NCBI GenBank assembly: GCA_037954325.1 | Contig: JBBMNZ010000027.1 | Location: 9,306,001-9,370,000 of the forward strand | Source: Fistularia commersonii | Taxonomy: Eukaryota; Chordata; Actinopteri; Syngnathiformes; Fistulariidae | Reading direction: 5' to 3' | Length of the DNA stretch: 64,000 bases | Shown here: piece after piece, positions 21,293-35,820 of the stretch | Layout of the letters: every line of letters begins with the position of its first letter | Position numbering within the stretch: the stretch's first letter is position 1 | Notes under the pieces: model-generated | The model's input: the letters and a program-made list of their open reading frames with translations, nothing else | The model's database searches: none | What the model was told of the DNA's origin: nothing | Position numbers and translations under genes: made by a program

Positions 21293-24200
21293 AAATTTTA
21301 CATTGATTCCTGTATATGAAAATGCACAGGCTTCAGAGTACTCTAAGTACAATTTAATTTTTGTTTTTTTGGGGAATAGTTTAGACAGAGAGGGTTTTGA
21401 ATAAACATTTATTAAAAATCCTATTTTGTCTGATTTTTCTCCTGGAGAAGCTTCAGCCCTGATGACACCACAGCCAGATCTGGAAGCTGTGTTCACTTTT
21501 CCGACCCTTCACAAAGCAAAATTTCTATTTCGGAGTGATGACCTGACACCCCATATAATTTCCAACTGCTTTGTTGTCAGTATTTTCATCTGTTCTGCGG
21601 CCACTATGCCAGAGCTCTCTTTGTCTTTGATTAAGGATTATGTTGTGAAGCCAGGCAGCTTGGGAATACCAACATCATTATGTCCCTTTCCTTCTTCATA
21701 AATTACCATACACTTATAGATATTCTGCAGCCCTCTGCCGGAAATGCAGTTTGGGGCGTCTGACTAAAAAGTATTTTACCCAAATCATAGCCGCCATTCA
21801 TCTCTTACCCATTTATAAGTATTTCTTTACCTGTCATACTGAGTGTGGAATAGTTTTTTGTGGTTCCATCTGACAGGAGATGAGATAGCATGTGGTCATG
21901 TGCAGACTAAAACTATTGTTCTGGTGCTTCAAATGCTGCCCTTTCTGAGCAAACAGGACTTAATATAATAATTTAACAGCTAAGGGCGTCCGTAGGTCTG
22001 TTACATTTGACAGTATGATTGTCCCTTTGACTGTCTTCACCTTTTTGCATACACTTGAGCACTTCCTCTCTTGTGAATCAGCACTTGGTGATTAGTCTAA
22101 AAAGTGTCTTCAGAACAGGGCAAGAGTTATATGAGATGCTTCGGGTTGCCCTTCATTGTTATTTATTTGGGGACTTTTGAACATTTGACTTGTTCAGGGG
22201 TATTTATTTACCTTTGTGAACTTGTATCCACCTGTCAAGGCGGGAATAACAAATCTTACGAACTTGTGAATTTGCTATTCATCGGACTCAAGGTTTTTGA
22301 AAACTTCTTTCTTAGTTTGTAGTCTGGTCTCCTGCCCACCTCTGTGAATCATCTGATTTTAGAACTGGGAAAACTGAGGTACTCACTTGGCATAAATTTC
22401 ACAGATTGATTTATCGCCCACGCAAGTAGGTCAGCCCAGTTCAGCCTCATCCCTTCCTCTTGGACACATACAGTATATCACGGACAGAGGCCCGCCTTAT
22501 CCTCCGGCCTGTCTGGAAAGATATTCTCCCATTATTTACCCTCATGTCCCATTTTAAGTTAAATTTGTCTGATTTTTGTGCCTCTTTTCCCTACGTTAAC
22601 AGCTGTCACCCAACCTTCTGTTACGAGTTCAAACTGTATTTATGTCCATTACTCTCAGTGTCTGAATACATCACGTACAAGGTGAGCATGACTTCACCTA
22701 TGTCCTCCATGTCCTTTGCCTCCCTAAAATATTTATCTCCCACTCACTTTCACCTTTTGCTCTTCGCACTCGGCTTTTTATATCATATCTGAACCTTTTG
22801 AACAGCAGGCTTTCCAAATTTGACCAGTCTTGCCACAGTCGCTACAGTGCCGTGCTTCTCACTCCCACACCTGTAGAAAAGCCTCAAGGTGGAATCCAAT
22901 CTTTTCTGTCCACGACTTGTGCCGAACTTTTAATCTGCGCCTCCACCTTTTCAACCGGAATTGATGACTGGAACATTTCATTTTCAGGGCTGCCAAATGC
23001 ATGGCAGCTCGTTCAATGTCTTCAAATAGCCGAAAAAAAAGAAAGAAAGAAAACCAACCGATTGAATGTAATTGCAATTTCACATTTTATGAACAGCAAT
23101 TTCAGTTTCCTCTAATTGGATCCCTCCACATCAGATCAAACTATATGACACTTCCATGCTAACATCAGTCAAGAAGGGGAGTCTGTACCCTTCGAATTAA
23201 CTTGCAATTAATTCTCACTTTTGTATCCTTTATCTTTCTGATATTTTGGTGTAAACCTAATTTAGTGTATATTTGAATAGACACAAGCGTCTAGTTTTCT
23301 TGTTTCCGGCATGTAATGGGAGTGTGGGTGAACAATTGTGAGCAAGGGTTTTGTTTATAGGTTTAGAGGACTGGTAGTATTCATAGTATTTAAGAAGCGG
23401 TTTTTCCTGAATTTTCTTTTCGATAATGGCCAGTTTTTAATCAAGGTAATAAAAATCTTTCCATTCTTGCAGTCTTACTATACCCTCCTCTCTGAGCTCT
23501 CATTTTCCCATCAGTGCCATTATACAATGGTTTTAGAAAAGAGGACATTGACATTCTTTCTCCTGCCCTCGTGACAAAAGTTCCTGCCTTTGTGCAACTT
23601 TCCCCAGTAAATAACGCACCATGAGTTTTGCCCTATATTGAGCATTGCTATACTCTTCCAAAGTCTAAGGAGTGTGGGTGTTGCATGCTGTATAGTGTTG
23701 AAAGCCCTTTGGGGCCAATTTGTAACGTTGTAACTACAGTGGACAGGACTTAACTCGAGTAAATAAAGCACATTTGCAGTCAAGTACAGTATAAATCAGA
23801 GTAAATTAAGTATCCGTCTCAATAGTTAAAATTGAAAACAGAGAGGGAATATCCCCCTCGATCATTTGAGCTCATCTCAACTACCTAAACTAGGAAGTGC
23901 TTTATTTAATAACTAGCGTCGACTGGTGAGAAGTGATGAGCCATCACTCAGTGTGTGCAGATTTAACAAGGCACTCAGTGTTTAGGTCAAGCATTGCTGT
24001 CCTTAACTTGTCCCTGAAAATCTATATTCCAGAAAGAGGAGGGATTATATCCTTTATGTCAACAACAGGATGCCTTCTCTTTTATGTGGGTATTGCTATG
24101 TAGCTTACAGGTGGGCACAATAAGTCTGAGCTATTCCTGGTGTGTGCGTGTGTGTGTGTGAAAGAGAGACGCTGTGCATATGAGTGCAAGTGTTTCCATT

Positions 24201-25733
24201 GAGGAGCGGAAAGGAGACATGAGTTGATTAGAGTACGTGTTATGAGGTCAGTGATGTCAAGGCTTCATTTTGCTCAGATTAGCCGGCAAACGTGTGTGAC
24301 TGTATGTGGCGTGCAGTGCCCCTTTGACTCTTTGCTTTCCTCAGCTATGAAATTGGTATTTCAAGTAAATATCACAGTACATAGTACTCTAAATAATATT
24401 TAAAATTGTCCACTTTGAATATCTCTTCCAGAAAACTGAAGAAAAAATATAATTTTTGGCAGAATAATTAACAACAGTCACTTGGTTCCAGTGAAAGTTG
24501 ATCGAACTGAATTTGGCAAATATTAAAAAAAAGAACCGAGTCCCGACATTGGTAAATTTATCTCGCGTGAAGTAACAAGAGCTAAACATGATGCGATGAG
24601 AGAAGAATACTCTTTTGTGTTTCTGTGTTTGTATGTTTAGGAGTAAGGATAGCGTCGGGTGGGATTAGTAGGGAAAGTGGCTGGGGTAAGGACAATGATA
24701 GCTGCGTCTAAAAGAGGATTACACGGGTTTCCCTGTCATCATGTACCTGCCATTATGGGATTATGGACAGTGGTTGCATCAACATTGTGGCACGGGGCGA
24801 AGCATTTAAAATATCTCCAAACACATTCCGTCTCAGAGCCTCACCCTGACAGGAAATGAGGGCGCGTTTTTTGAGGTCAACAGGTACGGTGCAGCACACG
24901 GCCCATCGTTTAACTCCAGGGGTTGTTAACAGGTCCAAATCCTTTTGTGATAATCCTAAGGGTTATAATGGTAGTGTGAGAATGAAAATAATCTCTAAAT
25001 TAGATATTTGGTGATTATGACAATAGCCCTGAACCACAGAAGGGCAAAGGGGGCAACAAGTGATAGAAAGAATCATTTGTCAAACCTTGATTTAAATATC
25101 GGAATTAAAAGCTCAACAATCGGAAGAAAAATAAGCGCACAAGTGCCTTGTAATATGTCAGAGATTGTCAACACGCAAAATATCCTGACTTTTTCAGCTA
25201 TAACTGAACTAAAGCCATGGTTTTATACTCAGGAGCACAAACTTCATATACCAGACACACATTTTATCTCAGTAAAATTATGACTGCTGCGAATACACAC
25301 ACACACACATACACACACATGCACAAAAACACTCAAGAATAATGAATACCGATTTGGCACAGTCTCTCATAGTATCTATTGTTCATTAGTTATTGTTATC
25401 TCACTTTGATGTAGCCATAATGGGCTTTAGATGTGTGGACCGGCTCTATAAAGACCTCCGTTTAGTTTAAATGCTCTTAATGTGCCGCTGAGGTGTGGGG
25501 AGGGGCCAAGAGTGGTAAATCATCATGAAATGGGGGGCGAGGGGGTAGCGAGGAATTGAAAAATTGAGAGAAGAGAAGGGAAGGGAGGAGAGGGGAGGAG
25601 GGGGTGGGATGGGAGAAGGTTCAGGGACGAGGGAATGGAATCTGTGTGTGTGCATTCTGACGAGGCAGAGAGTCTCTCTGCGAAACTGCAGATGTGTTGA
25701 CACAGCACAGGTTCACACAGTTGCTCATACAAC
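21293..25733. other. Non-coding stretch, no gene seen
   Basis: AT-rich intergenic DNA with many short open frames that share no recognisable domain. Nothing beyond short homopolymers and small CA or GT runs was recognised. Confidence 0.55.
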
Positions 25734-25738
25734 GCACG

Positions 25739-25799
<61 letters not shown>

Positions 25800-25802
25800 A
25801 CA
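25734..25802. repeat. (CA)n microsatellite
   Basis: A CGCA-interrupted CA run of about 68 bp, preceded by a G/A-rich stretch (25560-25640). Confidence 0.96.
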
Positions 25803-25921
25803 ATCAGAAACAAAGCAGAGCAGAAACCTCCCTCTGGCTTAAGGTGCTCCTGTCTCGGTCTTGTGTGCTTGCTTACATAGAGTTTACTATTGAGTTCAGG
25901 GATTCAACTAAACTAATCGTG

Positions 25922-25940
25922 CGTGTGTGTATGTGCGTGA

Positions 25941-25978
<38 letters not shown>
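25922..25978. repeat. (GT)n microsatellite
   Basis: A GT run of about 57 bp with early interruptions. A shorter CA run follows at 26147-26174. Confidence 0.96.
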
Positions 25979-25981
<3 letters not shown>

Positions 25982-27928
25982 TGTTATCTGTCCTGTTCCC
26001 AGCAGGCTCAGGGTAAACAGACAGAGGCAACTATCAGCCCCTCCATTGTATTCATCTGATCACTAATCTCCAGTGGTTAAATCATTATCCGTCCACCACC
26101 TCAGCAGGGCCAGGTTGCCAACAAGCAGCCCCGGTCCTTACACACGAACACACACACACACACACACACACACACCATAATGAGAATCGACTGACTACAA
26201 TTTTCCCTCCTTCTCATGAATTAACATAAATAGACATACCATAAAAGAAGTCATAATGGGAAAGGTAGTATGTATATACAGTATATACAGTGGGATAGTA
26301 AAAAAAATAGATACAAGACAATGTGCATTTCTCATGAGTGTTAGGAGATATTTTTTTTCACATATCCCTTTTCATTAGGGAAAAATGCATGGAATTGCAA
26401 GCATCTGAAACTCACACGCCCCTGAAGCACAAAAGAAAAGGAGGAAATCAGTAGAAATGATCATAGAAGGATGGTATTAAAAATGTCCGGATTTAATATC
26501 TTCCTTTATTTTTCTCTCAAACTCAATGCCATCTGAATTATTTTTGAGCATCGCCCGAGGCGAGACTGATAGAATCTCAAGACGAGTTGCAGGAGACGGG
26601 GGTGAACATCCTCTGAAAAAAAAGTGCCGAAATGAGTGTGTCCACCTGGCTCATGCGTTCCTAATGCTGCCAATCAGATGTGAATAAACAGTGGATGCTG
26701 GGAAATACCAGTTATTACTGGACTGTTTTCAGGCGAGCAAAATGCGGATGATAATAGCTTCCAGTAGACTTTTTTTGACCAGTCAAATCAATACACACAC
26801 GCACACACACACACACAGACGTGCTCATCCACACTTATCTACGCCATCAAATGGTCCTTATGTCAAGACGTCCATCTATGCGATGCACACACACATGCTT
26901 GCACGCACAAAGGAGAAAAGTTGTTGCCATCTCAAGGTCTTGGGGGCCTCCATCATTTGCAGCAAGATACCGGGGCAAATCTAATTGCAGGTAAATGTAC
27001 AGTGCTGCTCTCTGTGACTCCTGCGTGGAGAAGATGAGAGGAGAGGCCCAGCGACATGGTTAGTATTGGTCGGGATGACTGATCAGCCCTGCCCTAACTA
27101 CATTACAGTGTGGAGAAGTGGCTGCTCCCCCCCACTACTGCAGCCACTGTTGCCTCCCAGCCCCTCCTCCGGAGATGGCAGAGGTGGTTGGCGAGGTTTT
27201 GGAGGGTGCGACATGGGGGCGATGGGCGTGACCCATCCCTGCTGTGGATCTCTGGATATCAACCTCCAGTAGAGAAGCCCACGGTTGATTGGAGCGTATT
27301 AGCAAGCTGAGGGCTGGAGGTAGTCCAGGCCCAGCGGAGGGCTCTACCATCAAAGATCTGATCAGAGGTTATTAGCAGTAAAGAGCCACTGTGGATGAGG
27401 GGAGGAGAGACGTAATTTACAGGGTCAGAGCCTGGCCGCACCGAGACGGCCGGGCAGTGCACAGAAAAAAACACAAGGAGGCTGCGCACACACATTGGAC
27501 AGTAAAGGGCGGCTCATTACTCAGTAAGAGCTCAGGTTTCTAGCGTAGACCTCTCCATTAGACCCCCAGTTAGGGGGAAATGAATGGCTGTAGCTTCTCC
27601 GCACTCGTAAACCATCCAACCATCCACAGCAGAGAAAATGAGATACAAGTAAAAGGAGGGAGGGGATCTCGGAGGTAGTGTGTACGTGAGTGTGTTATGC
27701 AGGAGAGCCGAGGGGTCCTCGGGGTCTTTGAGATGGAAATGTCCAGCTGGCTGGCCGTCTGCTGCCTGACCCCTGGGCTCAAGGTCAAAAGCCAGAGCCC
27801 CCGACCGAACGGCCGATGACCAACACCCACACATGCGTCCGTATTCTGCATCCATGTTTGTGTGTATGTGCTCGTGTTTTCAGAGAAAGGAGACGGAGTG
27901 CACACTCCGCCCTGTGTGTGTGTGTGTG
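25979..27928. other. Non-coding stretch, no gene seen
   Basis: Moderate GC between 27000 and 27900, with complex non-repetitive sequence that may be partly conserved regulatory DNA. The translated frames show no domain. Confidence 0.45.
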
Positions 27929-28090
27929 TAATTGATCATTTAATCTGGCTGACATCATAAACCCCATGCGTGTTTAACTAACTGGTCGGCCAGTGAAAGA
28001 GCTGAGGAGCTGAGTAATTATCTCATCTGGATACCTAAATAATGGAGCATCACTCACGGTTAACTCAGCTCCATCGTACCTGGATCAATC
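27929..28090. promoter_or_regulatory. Candidate enhancer block rich in homeodomain cores
   Basis: TAATTGATCATTTAATC, GAGTAATTATCTCATC and CCTAAATAATGGAGC lie in one short complex block directly after a GT run. The density of TAAT/ATTA cores is suggestive; no conservation data are available here. Confidence 0.22.
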
Positions 28091-30221
28091 ACAGTGAATC
28101 CGCGGAGTGCATTTGCATATGTGGTAGAGTGAGAGAGAGTGAAATACAGCCTGTGCGTGTGTGTGTGTGTGTGTGTGTTTATTCTCACGTGTTCGCATTC
28201 CTGTTCGGGGAAGCCTCATCGATATGTTCCAGCTTGGTACCTACTGTCGGCCATCACACAGCCTGACCTGCAGACGGAGTGAGCTAAAATGGAGAACGGT
28301 GCATTAGTGTGTCGCCTTCTGTGCCGTTCGCGCTACAGTACGGCTTTATGGATTTGTAGGACACCGCAAATCGAGAAAATTGGAAAGGAAATAATCAATT
28401 TATGAAGAGTGACAAGATTACGGGGAAAGATATGTGATGCAAAACCAAGCATTGGCATATCGTTTTGTTTCAAACTGGAGCACACATTCAAAGCCAATCG
28501 CTCAAAGGGGACGGGGGTCCACACAAAAGGGAATCAAATCAAATTAAACAGCCGCTGAAACAAAGAAAAGCCTAGACATAAGCATGTGTCTGTGTCTATG
28601 TGTGTGTCCCTGCGCATCCCTCTGTGCGTATGTGTGTGTGTGTGCGTGTGTGTCCGAGCATACGAACATGAGGGTCTTAGGAAAATTATTGCTATTGATT
28701 TAAGGCGGAGAAACGTGGAAATGTTACCAGATGGGACATTTAGCTGTGAGTGGCTATGGATGAGTCAAGTCACCCTTGAAAGGCCAGGGCACGGAGATAA
28801 AGCAAATGTACATCGGGATTTATAATCATTGGCATATACGTTCATGTTAATGGTGATATACAATGATTTTTTAATTCTATTTTAGGTGTGTGGATTTTTA
28901 TTAAAACCACACATTAAAATACTCCCAGAGGAATCGTCGTCGCATATTTATATATATATACTGTATGTAAATTGTTACATGGAAAATCATGTGGAAAAAC
29001 AGTGATTTCCATGGTTAGACATCGATATGACCCCTCAACTAGCATCTGTTTGCATCCCAAGGTCTGACATTTATGATCGCTGATTAATCACGGTGACACT
29101 AAGGTCTTAACATGCTGGAGGACCCTTTGGGCCAAATGTTCTCAATGGATGCTTTTCCAAGTTAAACATATGTTTATTTCAGAAAATAAAATTACAGCGC
29201 TTCCCTTGTAGCCTAAGGAATGCCTTAGGGTTGCGGCTTTTAAAAGCTGCCATTAAAAAAAAGGATCTGGTCCGCCTCCTTATAAACTCCTCGGTGCACA
29301 GCGACATAACAATAAAAAAAAAAAAAAAGTGGACGTAAAATTTGTAATCCAACTAAAGGGTCTTCAATCAAGAGGTTGCTGTTCGATATCATTAACGATT
29401 TTTACCTTTAAATCTTTATTCCAATACAATGTATTTCAGATTCACAAAACAAATAAAAAAACTTTGTTTAACCTCTTTGAAAAAAATGCATAATAGCCAT
29501 TCTGTTGGCACACAATACAGGGAACAGTAGGATAAAGGTTGCAAAAAATGCAACAGATTGAGGTACAATTAGTTTAGATAATTCATCAATAAATAAGTGT
29601 TAACTCTAAAGTCATTTCGCCTCTTAAGTAATTGCTTTTAAGTTTTTCAGAAAACACAAAAAACAGCCGTATGTTGAATAAGGAGTTGATTTAGGCAAAA
29701 AAATGACTGAAATTATTTTAAGAAGGTGACATCACGCAGGTGGCATTTAGTGTATTTGTGATACTTCCCATTCATGTAGTAAATGCTATGTCTCATGTCT
29801 GTAAAAAAGCTAGAAGCACATTTGAATCTGAAGTGCAGATACATATTCACTGATACATATTCAGCCCCTAACAGAATTCAGAGGTAGAGAGTGTGAGATC
29901 TGAGAGAGGACTTACCTTGCCCCACCTATCATTTCACTCCATCTCATACGGGCAGCGCTGCAGCACGGTTTGGTTGGTTGAAAGGAATTTTTCAACTGTC
30001 AAAAAAAGGAGGCCACTCCAAAAGCAAACAGGATGTCAGCTCCCAAAGTCTGTCGCTACATCTGCAAATATTCATGAGGAGACACAGAAAGCTCCTCTGT
30101 TATCAAGGTAAAAGGTAAAAAAGTGACAGTGTTTTTACCACGATGAACATTTCCCATTTCCAATTCTCACTGCTGCTTGCCCCACTGCCGTCATTTCATG
30201 CATTAAAAAAAAAAAAAAAAT
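28091..30221. other. Non-coding stretch, no gene seen
   Basis: AT-rich, with a GT run at about 28154-28178 and poly-A tracts. No exon or repeat family was recognised. Confidence 0.55.
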
Positions 30222-30645
30222 GTTTTCCTCTTTCACAAAGCATTTTCAGTGTTTCCACGGTACTGATTCTGTCAAAAATGCCAAGAAAAACAGAAAGTGG
30301 GAGGTAAAAAAAACCACATAAAAATCAATGTCCCCCCCCTCACCATCATCAGCAGTCTTGCAGATTGTCACCGTGCAGGTCATTTCACCAACACTTTTTG
30401 AAATTTTAGATGAAAGCAGGAAAACGTTTGATTTTTTTTTTTTTGGCACTCTTACATAAGTAGCAGATTCAGTGCATATTGATGGGCACTGCAGGGGGGG
30501 GGTTGGGTGGGTTAAAGGCCCCTTTCTGGTCTTCAAGGTACCTTCTGAAGATGGAAACAGGCAGCCAGGACATCAAACCCCATCATTAAGGAAGCTTTCA
30601 AGGATATGAAGCAGGTGATCTTGAGTAATTAGCAGAAGGTTGATT
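30222..30645 (+). repeat. Duplicated segment, copy A (compact)
   Basis: This segment matches, in the same order and orientation, 35431-35575, then 35720-35815, then 38425-38550. Shared landmarks are GTTTTCCTCT.TCACAAAGCA, GATTCTGTCAAAA, AAATCAATGTCCCCC, TTGAAATT.TA, ATAAG.AG.AGA, TTTCTGGTCTTCAAGG, and a perfect 27-base identity beginning AGCCAGGACATCAAACCCC. The final shared part is GAGTAATTAG at 30623-30632. Copy A holds all parts within about 420 bp. It could be a duplicated regulatory element or two remnants of an ancient repeat. Confidence 0.8.
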
Positions 30646-33600
30646 TACTGGACCAAGTACATAAGAGATGACAAAACAGTGTATTGCCTCAAATAGATAG
30701 ATGAGAAATAGCGGTTTGATGTGGTGTCTTGCGGAAGTTCAGACCGTAATATTCATTTTTGAGGGGGGTCACGAGAAATAGCACACGGTGGAAAAGCAAC
30801 GCTTTCCATTTGAGAGTGATTGGAGACACCTGAGCGCTCCTGAGTGCGTGCGGCCATTTGTGGCATGGCGTTAAAAATAAATCGGGAACACATCAGTTGG
30901 ACACGGCCCCTGAGATGTAACCTGAACAGACTGTGAACAATCCACAAAATCAGACACGCAGATATAGAAATTTCTGTCTTAAAAAAAAAAAAAAAAAAAA
31001 AGCTAAAGATTTCAGTAGTTCATTCCACACATCCTGTTGGGTAAGTTTTTTTTTTTTGAGTTTTCTTTCTTTCCCTTTAAACAAATCAGATGCATTTATC
31101 GCCATGAACTGCTGGTTTACTGGTATTCAATACATGCTGGAGTCTTGCATCGAATGCTTTCCCCACTATCTTCTACTCCACTCCTCTCGTCTGCGGCCGC
31201 AGACTCGCTGTCAGCCTGCTCGGCTGTAACATCGAGTGGGCATTGTCTTTCTCCAAGACCCAGCACGTGTAACCTGACACATACAAATGAACAGCTGATG
31301 GTCATGAGATGAGATAAGTAGAGGAACGTGAATAAGGTGTTTGTTAATTATGTTTAAGGTCTCTGGGTGCAGCCAAGAAACAGTGCTTATTGTATGTTGG
31401 CCTTGTTCCAGCTGCTTCTGCCACAAAACGGACTAGGACAGAGTTTTAATTCTCCTCATTGAGCCTTTTAAAGATTTTTTAATTACAATTAATACTATTT
31501 CTAGTGATAATTTCAAAATCAAACCTCCCTCTGCCCTCTTTTGGGTTGTTATGGGATTTGTAATAATTTTGTATCCTACTGGATATTGATTGATTTTAAA
31601 ATAATTTTTTTAATATCTGAAGACAATTTAAATATCAGTTCAAAGTTGTGATAAAAAAAAAAAAACTAAACCTCAAATTCCATTGATACACTAATGGATG
31701 CTTGACATTTTATTTGTTTTTTTTTTAAAGGATTGTCACTTTACTGCGGTTCATACTTTGGCTCTTCTTTTTATCGTCTAAAGTACAAGATGCAGTGCAT
31801 TCAGTGTTTTTAAAGCATTGGAAAATAACCTGCTTTTTGAGGATGCAAAAACCTCTACTTCACCAGAGGCTTTTTTTCAAAGGGGTCACCCTGAGCCCCT
31901 CAATGAATGTTTTCATCATGTTTAAGGCCCCAATACGTCAATTACAATGTCACCTACCATGCCCTTTAAATGGGAGATGCACCAGCCGTGCAGGCACCTG
32001 TACACATTGGTCACATGACTGTGCTTTTACAAGGAGGGAGACACAAGTGTGCCGGCTTGCTATTATTCACAGGTTATCCAGTGTGGATACAGAGTACAAA
32101 CAGCATCAATCTTCTGCAAAGAATAGCTATACACACAGTTTCATTTTTACCTGTTTTTGTCTTCTTTCCATGAACTCCATCCAGAGTCTCTCTCTGTTTT
32201 CATCTCCCACTGCTGTGACGTCAAATCAGCTGTGATCCCATCTAGTCGCGGTGTGCGACTAGATAAGGTTTTATGTATTATTGCTGATCATCCTTCTTAA
32301 TATTTGGGTTTAGAGTCTTGTGTCTCTCTGGAGTACGCAAAAAGATGTGCTGGTAAGCTCAAAACACTTGTTTGTTGAACGAGCTCTCCGATAACCTGAA
32401 AAAGTCACTATCAATCACTGAATCACAAGTCATGTCAAAACATTGGATTCCAAGCAATCAATGCAGTCAAGATGGATGGAAAGTAGAGAGTGGGGTTTTT
32501 GGGTATTTGAGTTTTTGCTATATTTGCATTGCACATTTTATCATGCCAACTATCAACTGCGGTTCTTAATACTTTTCAGAGTTTCAATTTAAGCTGTATC
32601 TTCTCTAAATAGCACCAAAATTGACATTCTCACAGCAAGGAGTGTGTGTGTGTGTGTGTGTGTGTGTGCGCACCTCATTCCTTTGAAATATCAATGACAT
32701 GAATGTAGCTCTGCACCAGCAACCTCCTGATCACCTCACATTTACAGACAGACGTTTTTTGCGCGCAATAGTGCAGAGGCCCAGGTGTATCTGCAATTTG
32801 CTAAGGGGGCGTGTTAGACAGGAAAATGACAATTGTGGTGGATAGAAAATGTCACCGTGTTTCTTGCTGATGTGTGTGTGAAAGGCAGAGCCCCATAGTT
32901 CAAGGATATTACCGGAACATCGGGATCTACCACACCCATTTAGGAATGATACATTATTGTGTGGGAAGCTATATATATATATATATATATATATACAGTT
33001 TGTTCCCTAAAAAAGGTCATTCACTTACATGGGTTAGCCTTGGACACTAGATTGTACAAAGAATGGCAGAAATGGACTGCCATTGTACACCTATATGTGA
33101 CAGTGTACAGCAGCAAGGATGAAGATTGCTGAGCGGCTGAGTAGTGGAGCACTCAGCACCTTTCCTCTATCAGGATGATGGAGACATCCTCTTAAAAAAA
33201 AAAAAAAACAGTCCCACTTCAGTAAATCCTGTGATGTGAGGTTTGTATTTTAGATTGTCCCTTTAATAATCCATTCTTTGAGACCACTGACTGCCTGTCT
33301 GTTTGTTCTGGTTCAGGTTCTAAGCCTCTCAGTAGACCTGTTCAGATTACACCAACAGCTCAATAGAGACAAACTCAGCATACTGCAGGAGACACACACA
33401 CATGTGCACACATGCCTGCACATAGACATTAATTTCATTTAAGTGCACCTACACACATCTGGAAACACAGCTATACAGCCACGGAAAGACACACACACAC
33501 ACACATAGAAACACACTAAGAAAGCCATGCAGTCTGGTGTTCTTCAAGTTAATTTGACACAGAATCGATTTGATCCGCAGTCATCTCAATAATGATAGAA

Positions 33601-35342
33601 AAGATGCTAAATGCAATAGAATCTCTGAAATCTAATATTTTGGGGTCAAATCGTTTAATGAAGAGCAATCTGACTCTGGACTTTTGCTCTTTGTAGTGCA
33701 TGCTATCTTTTGGGATGTTTTTCAACATGCTTTATTTGATGATTATAAGAATAAAAAAAAAAAAAAGAAGTGAAATTGTCTCAAGGAACTGTAAGCACTG
33801 TAAGGATTCTTGAATATTTGCCTAAAATCAAGTTGTTCTGATACTTTTATGTTAATTTTCTTTTCACCTTACTGCATTCTACATTTGAACGGGAGTCAGT
33901 CTATCTTCAAACCAAATAATGACCGAGATGTAAAAGACGCAGGTAAAGTCAAAGGTTTCAGACTTTCATCGTGGCCAGCATACTTAAGTAATCATGTTTT
34001 AATAAATGATCAAAATGCTCTGTCAGTAATGTTGAGGAAAGGTCTTCTATCTATTTCTCATATGTTTCCTGAAAGTCCGCTCACATGATCCTGTTGATGA
34101 ATAAAGGAAATACACTGGAAAAAAGAAGCTGTCCTCTGGAAATGAGAAAACGCAATTATATTTCCCGAATGAACTGTGCACAATGGTATTTAAATAAGAG
34201 CCCTAATATGACGATTATTCATCCTCAAGCTGAGAGGTGTCAGGAAAGTCATCAATGTACAAAACATATCCACCAAAATATGCTCTGGGAATACATTAAT
34301 TTTAGCGCCTCTGATAGCCTCCATCACACTCAGTCATAGCATATCTTTGATACTCCTTTTAATTGTTTTAATGCGGTAATAATACAGGTGACACTTTTGC
34401 ACCTGTAAAAGCATCTTTTGCAGGCTGTTGATTTTATTTTGAACTATCTTATTGTCCCATTATCATGAACATGATATCTCTGGAATACCTGGAAATGGGT
34501 TCCTTTAAATTTGGCACCAAACTTCCATTTGGACTAAAGGCTGGGCAAATTTGAACACGACAGAGATGAGGGTCACAGCGAGCTCATTCTCATGAATGCA
34601 GTCCCTCAAGGAATTTCTGTGTGGAAAATTTCAATGAATCTGACATACATGTTCACTTGGAAATGAACAAATTAGATTTTGGAGGTATGAGGTGGCCCTA
34701 TGGTGAAAATATTTTGCCCAACCCCTTATATCATAGTCGCACTTAACATAAAATCATCCAGAGGTTCAAAATTTGATATCACTGTAAAATCTTATGTTGC
34801 AGGCAAAACACTTCCAGCTATTAATAATTATTTTCAGAGTCAGTTTGAGCTTGAACAGACAGGGACATAAACGGCAACTGCCTGAAAGAGATATACATTG
34901 CAATATTTCTTGTAGAATTTTATACAACCTTATATATCTCTCATGCCTTGATGGCTTATTTGAATTATGGGCATTTGGTTTGGAGTAACAGTGCAGGGAG
35001 GAGCGCTTTACATTCGACGGGTAGTGCTGAAGGCAACTGGTCGTGTGTAAATAATGCATGCTTTCCTTTCAGCCAAACTATTAGTTGAAATACAAATTAC
35101 TTTTGGTTATGAATCTCATCAGAAAGTAATAAAAGACTTCAGTGTATATGCAACTCTAATTTATATGACACGGAGCACGGCCTTCAACTGACATATTCCT
35201 GCAGAGGTTGATAACAGCTATGATTGTGGATCTGAGTTGCAGCTTAGTGAAAAGGGACCTTTGAGTTGTTTATTTTCACAATCACATGCCACAATCATAC
35301 CTTAACCTTATATGTGAGTGCTTTGTGGTAAGTTCTCTATGC

Positions 35343-35373
<31 letters not shown>

Positions 35374-35430
35374 TGATTACCCATGCTGTTATCAGCGGCA
35401 AGCTGCCATTCACTCCAGCTGAAATGAAAG
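30646..35430. other. Non-coding stretch, no gene seen
   Basis: AT-rich intergenic DNA. A 146-codon open frame at 31795-32235 has no recognisable domain and no supporting signals. Simple repeats are present at 32641-32668 (GT), 32970-32995 (AT) and 35342-35369 (GT). Confidence 0.5.
32970..32995. repeat. (AT)n microsatellite
   Basis: A pure AT run of about 25 bp. Confidence 0.95.
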
Positions 35431-35820
35431 GTTTTCCTCTGTCACAAAGCAGTTTCTTTGTTTCCATGGTGCTATGATTCTGTCAAAATCCCAGAGAAAA
35501 CAGGGGGGAGTGAAAAAATCAATGTCCCCCATCACCAACAGCAGACTTAGCCTAGCAGGCTGCCGCCATGCAAGTACACACGCCAACACATGCATACAGA
35601 CAGTCGGAGTTATAAACAAACAAAAAACCTTGTACCTTAAACCTGTTTTCTGTACAGCGTATTGTATATAAACATCTACGTGAATTCACACATACAGCAC
35701 ACGAGCGCGCACACAGAAAGCTTGAAATTGTAACGATACCCGGAGATTTAACCGAAGAAGTTTTTCTCACCCTCATATAAGCAGTAGAATTGTTCTATAT
35801 TGGCAGTAGCTGCCCGCGGT
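35431..35820 (+). repeat. Duplicated segment, copy B, first part
   Basis: Homologous to the first and middle parts of 30222-30500. The match begins at GTTTTCCTCTGTCACAAAGC and runs to the Ca-rich block near 35575, resuming at CTTGAAATTGTAAC (35720) and CACCCTCATATAAGCAG. An unmatched stretch (35580-35715) separates the two. Confidence 0.75.

Noticed and set aside
31189..31204. Perfect 16-bp palindrome GTCTGCGGCCGCAGAC
   Set aside because: About one such palindrome is expected by chance in 64 kb; no flanking structure supports function.
31795..32235. 146-codon open frame
   Set aside because: AT-rich intergenic DNA, no recognisable domain, no splice, Kozak or poly(A) support; length is within chance for six frames of 64 kb.
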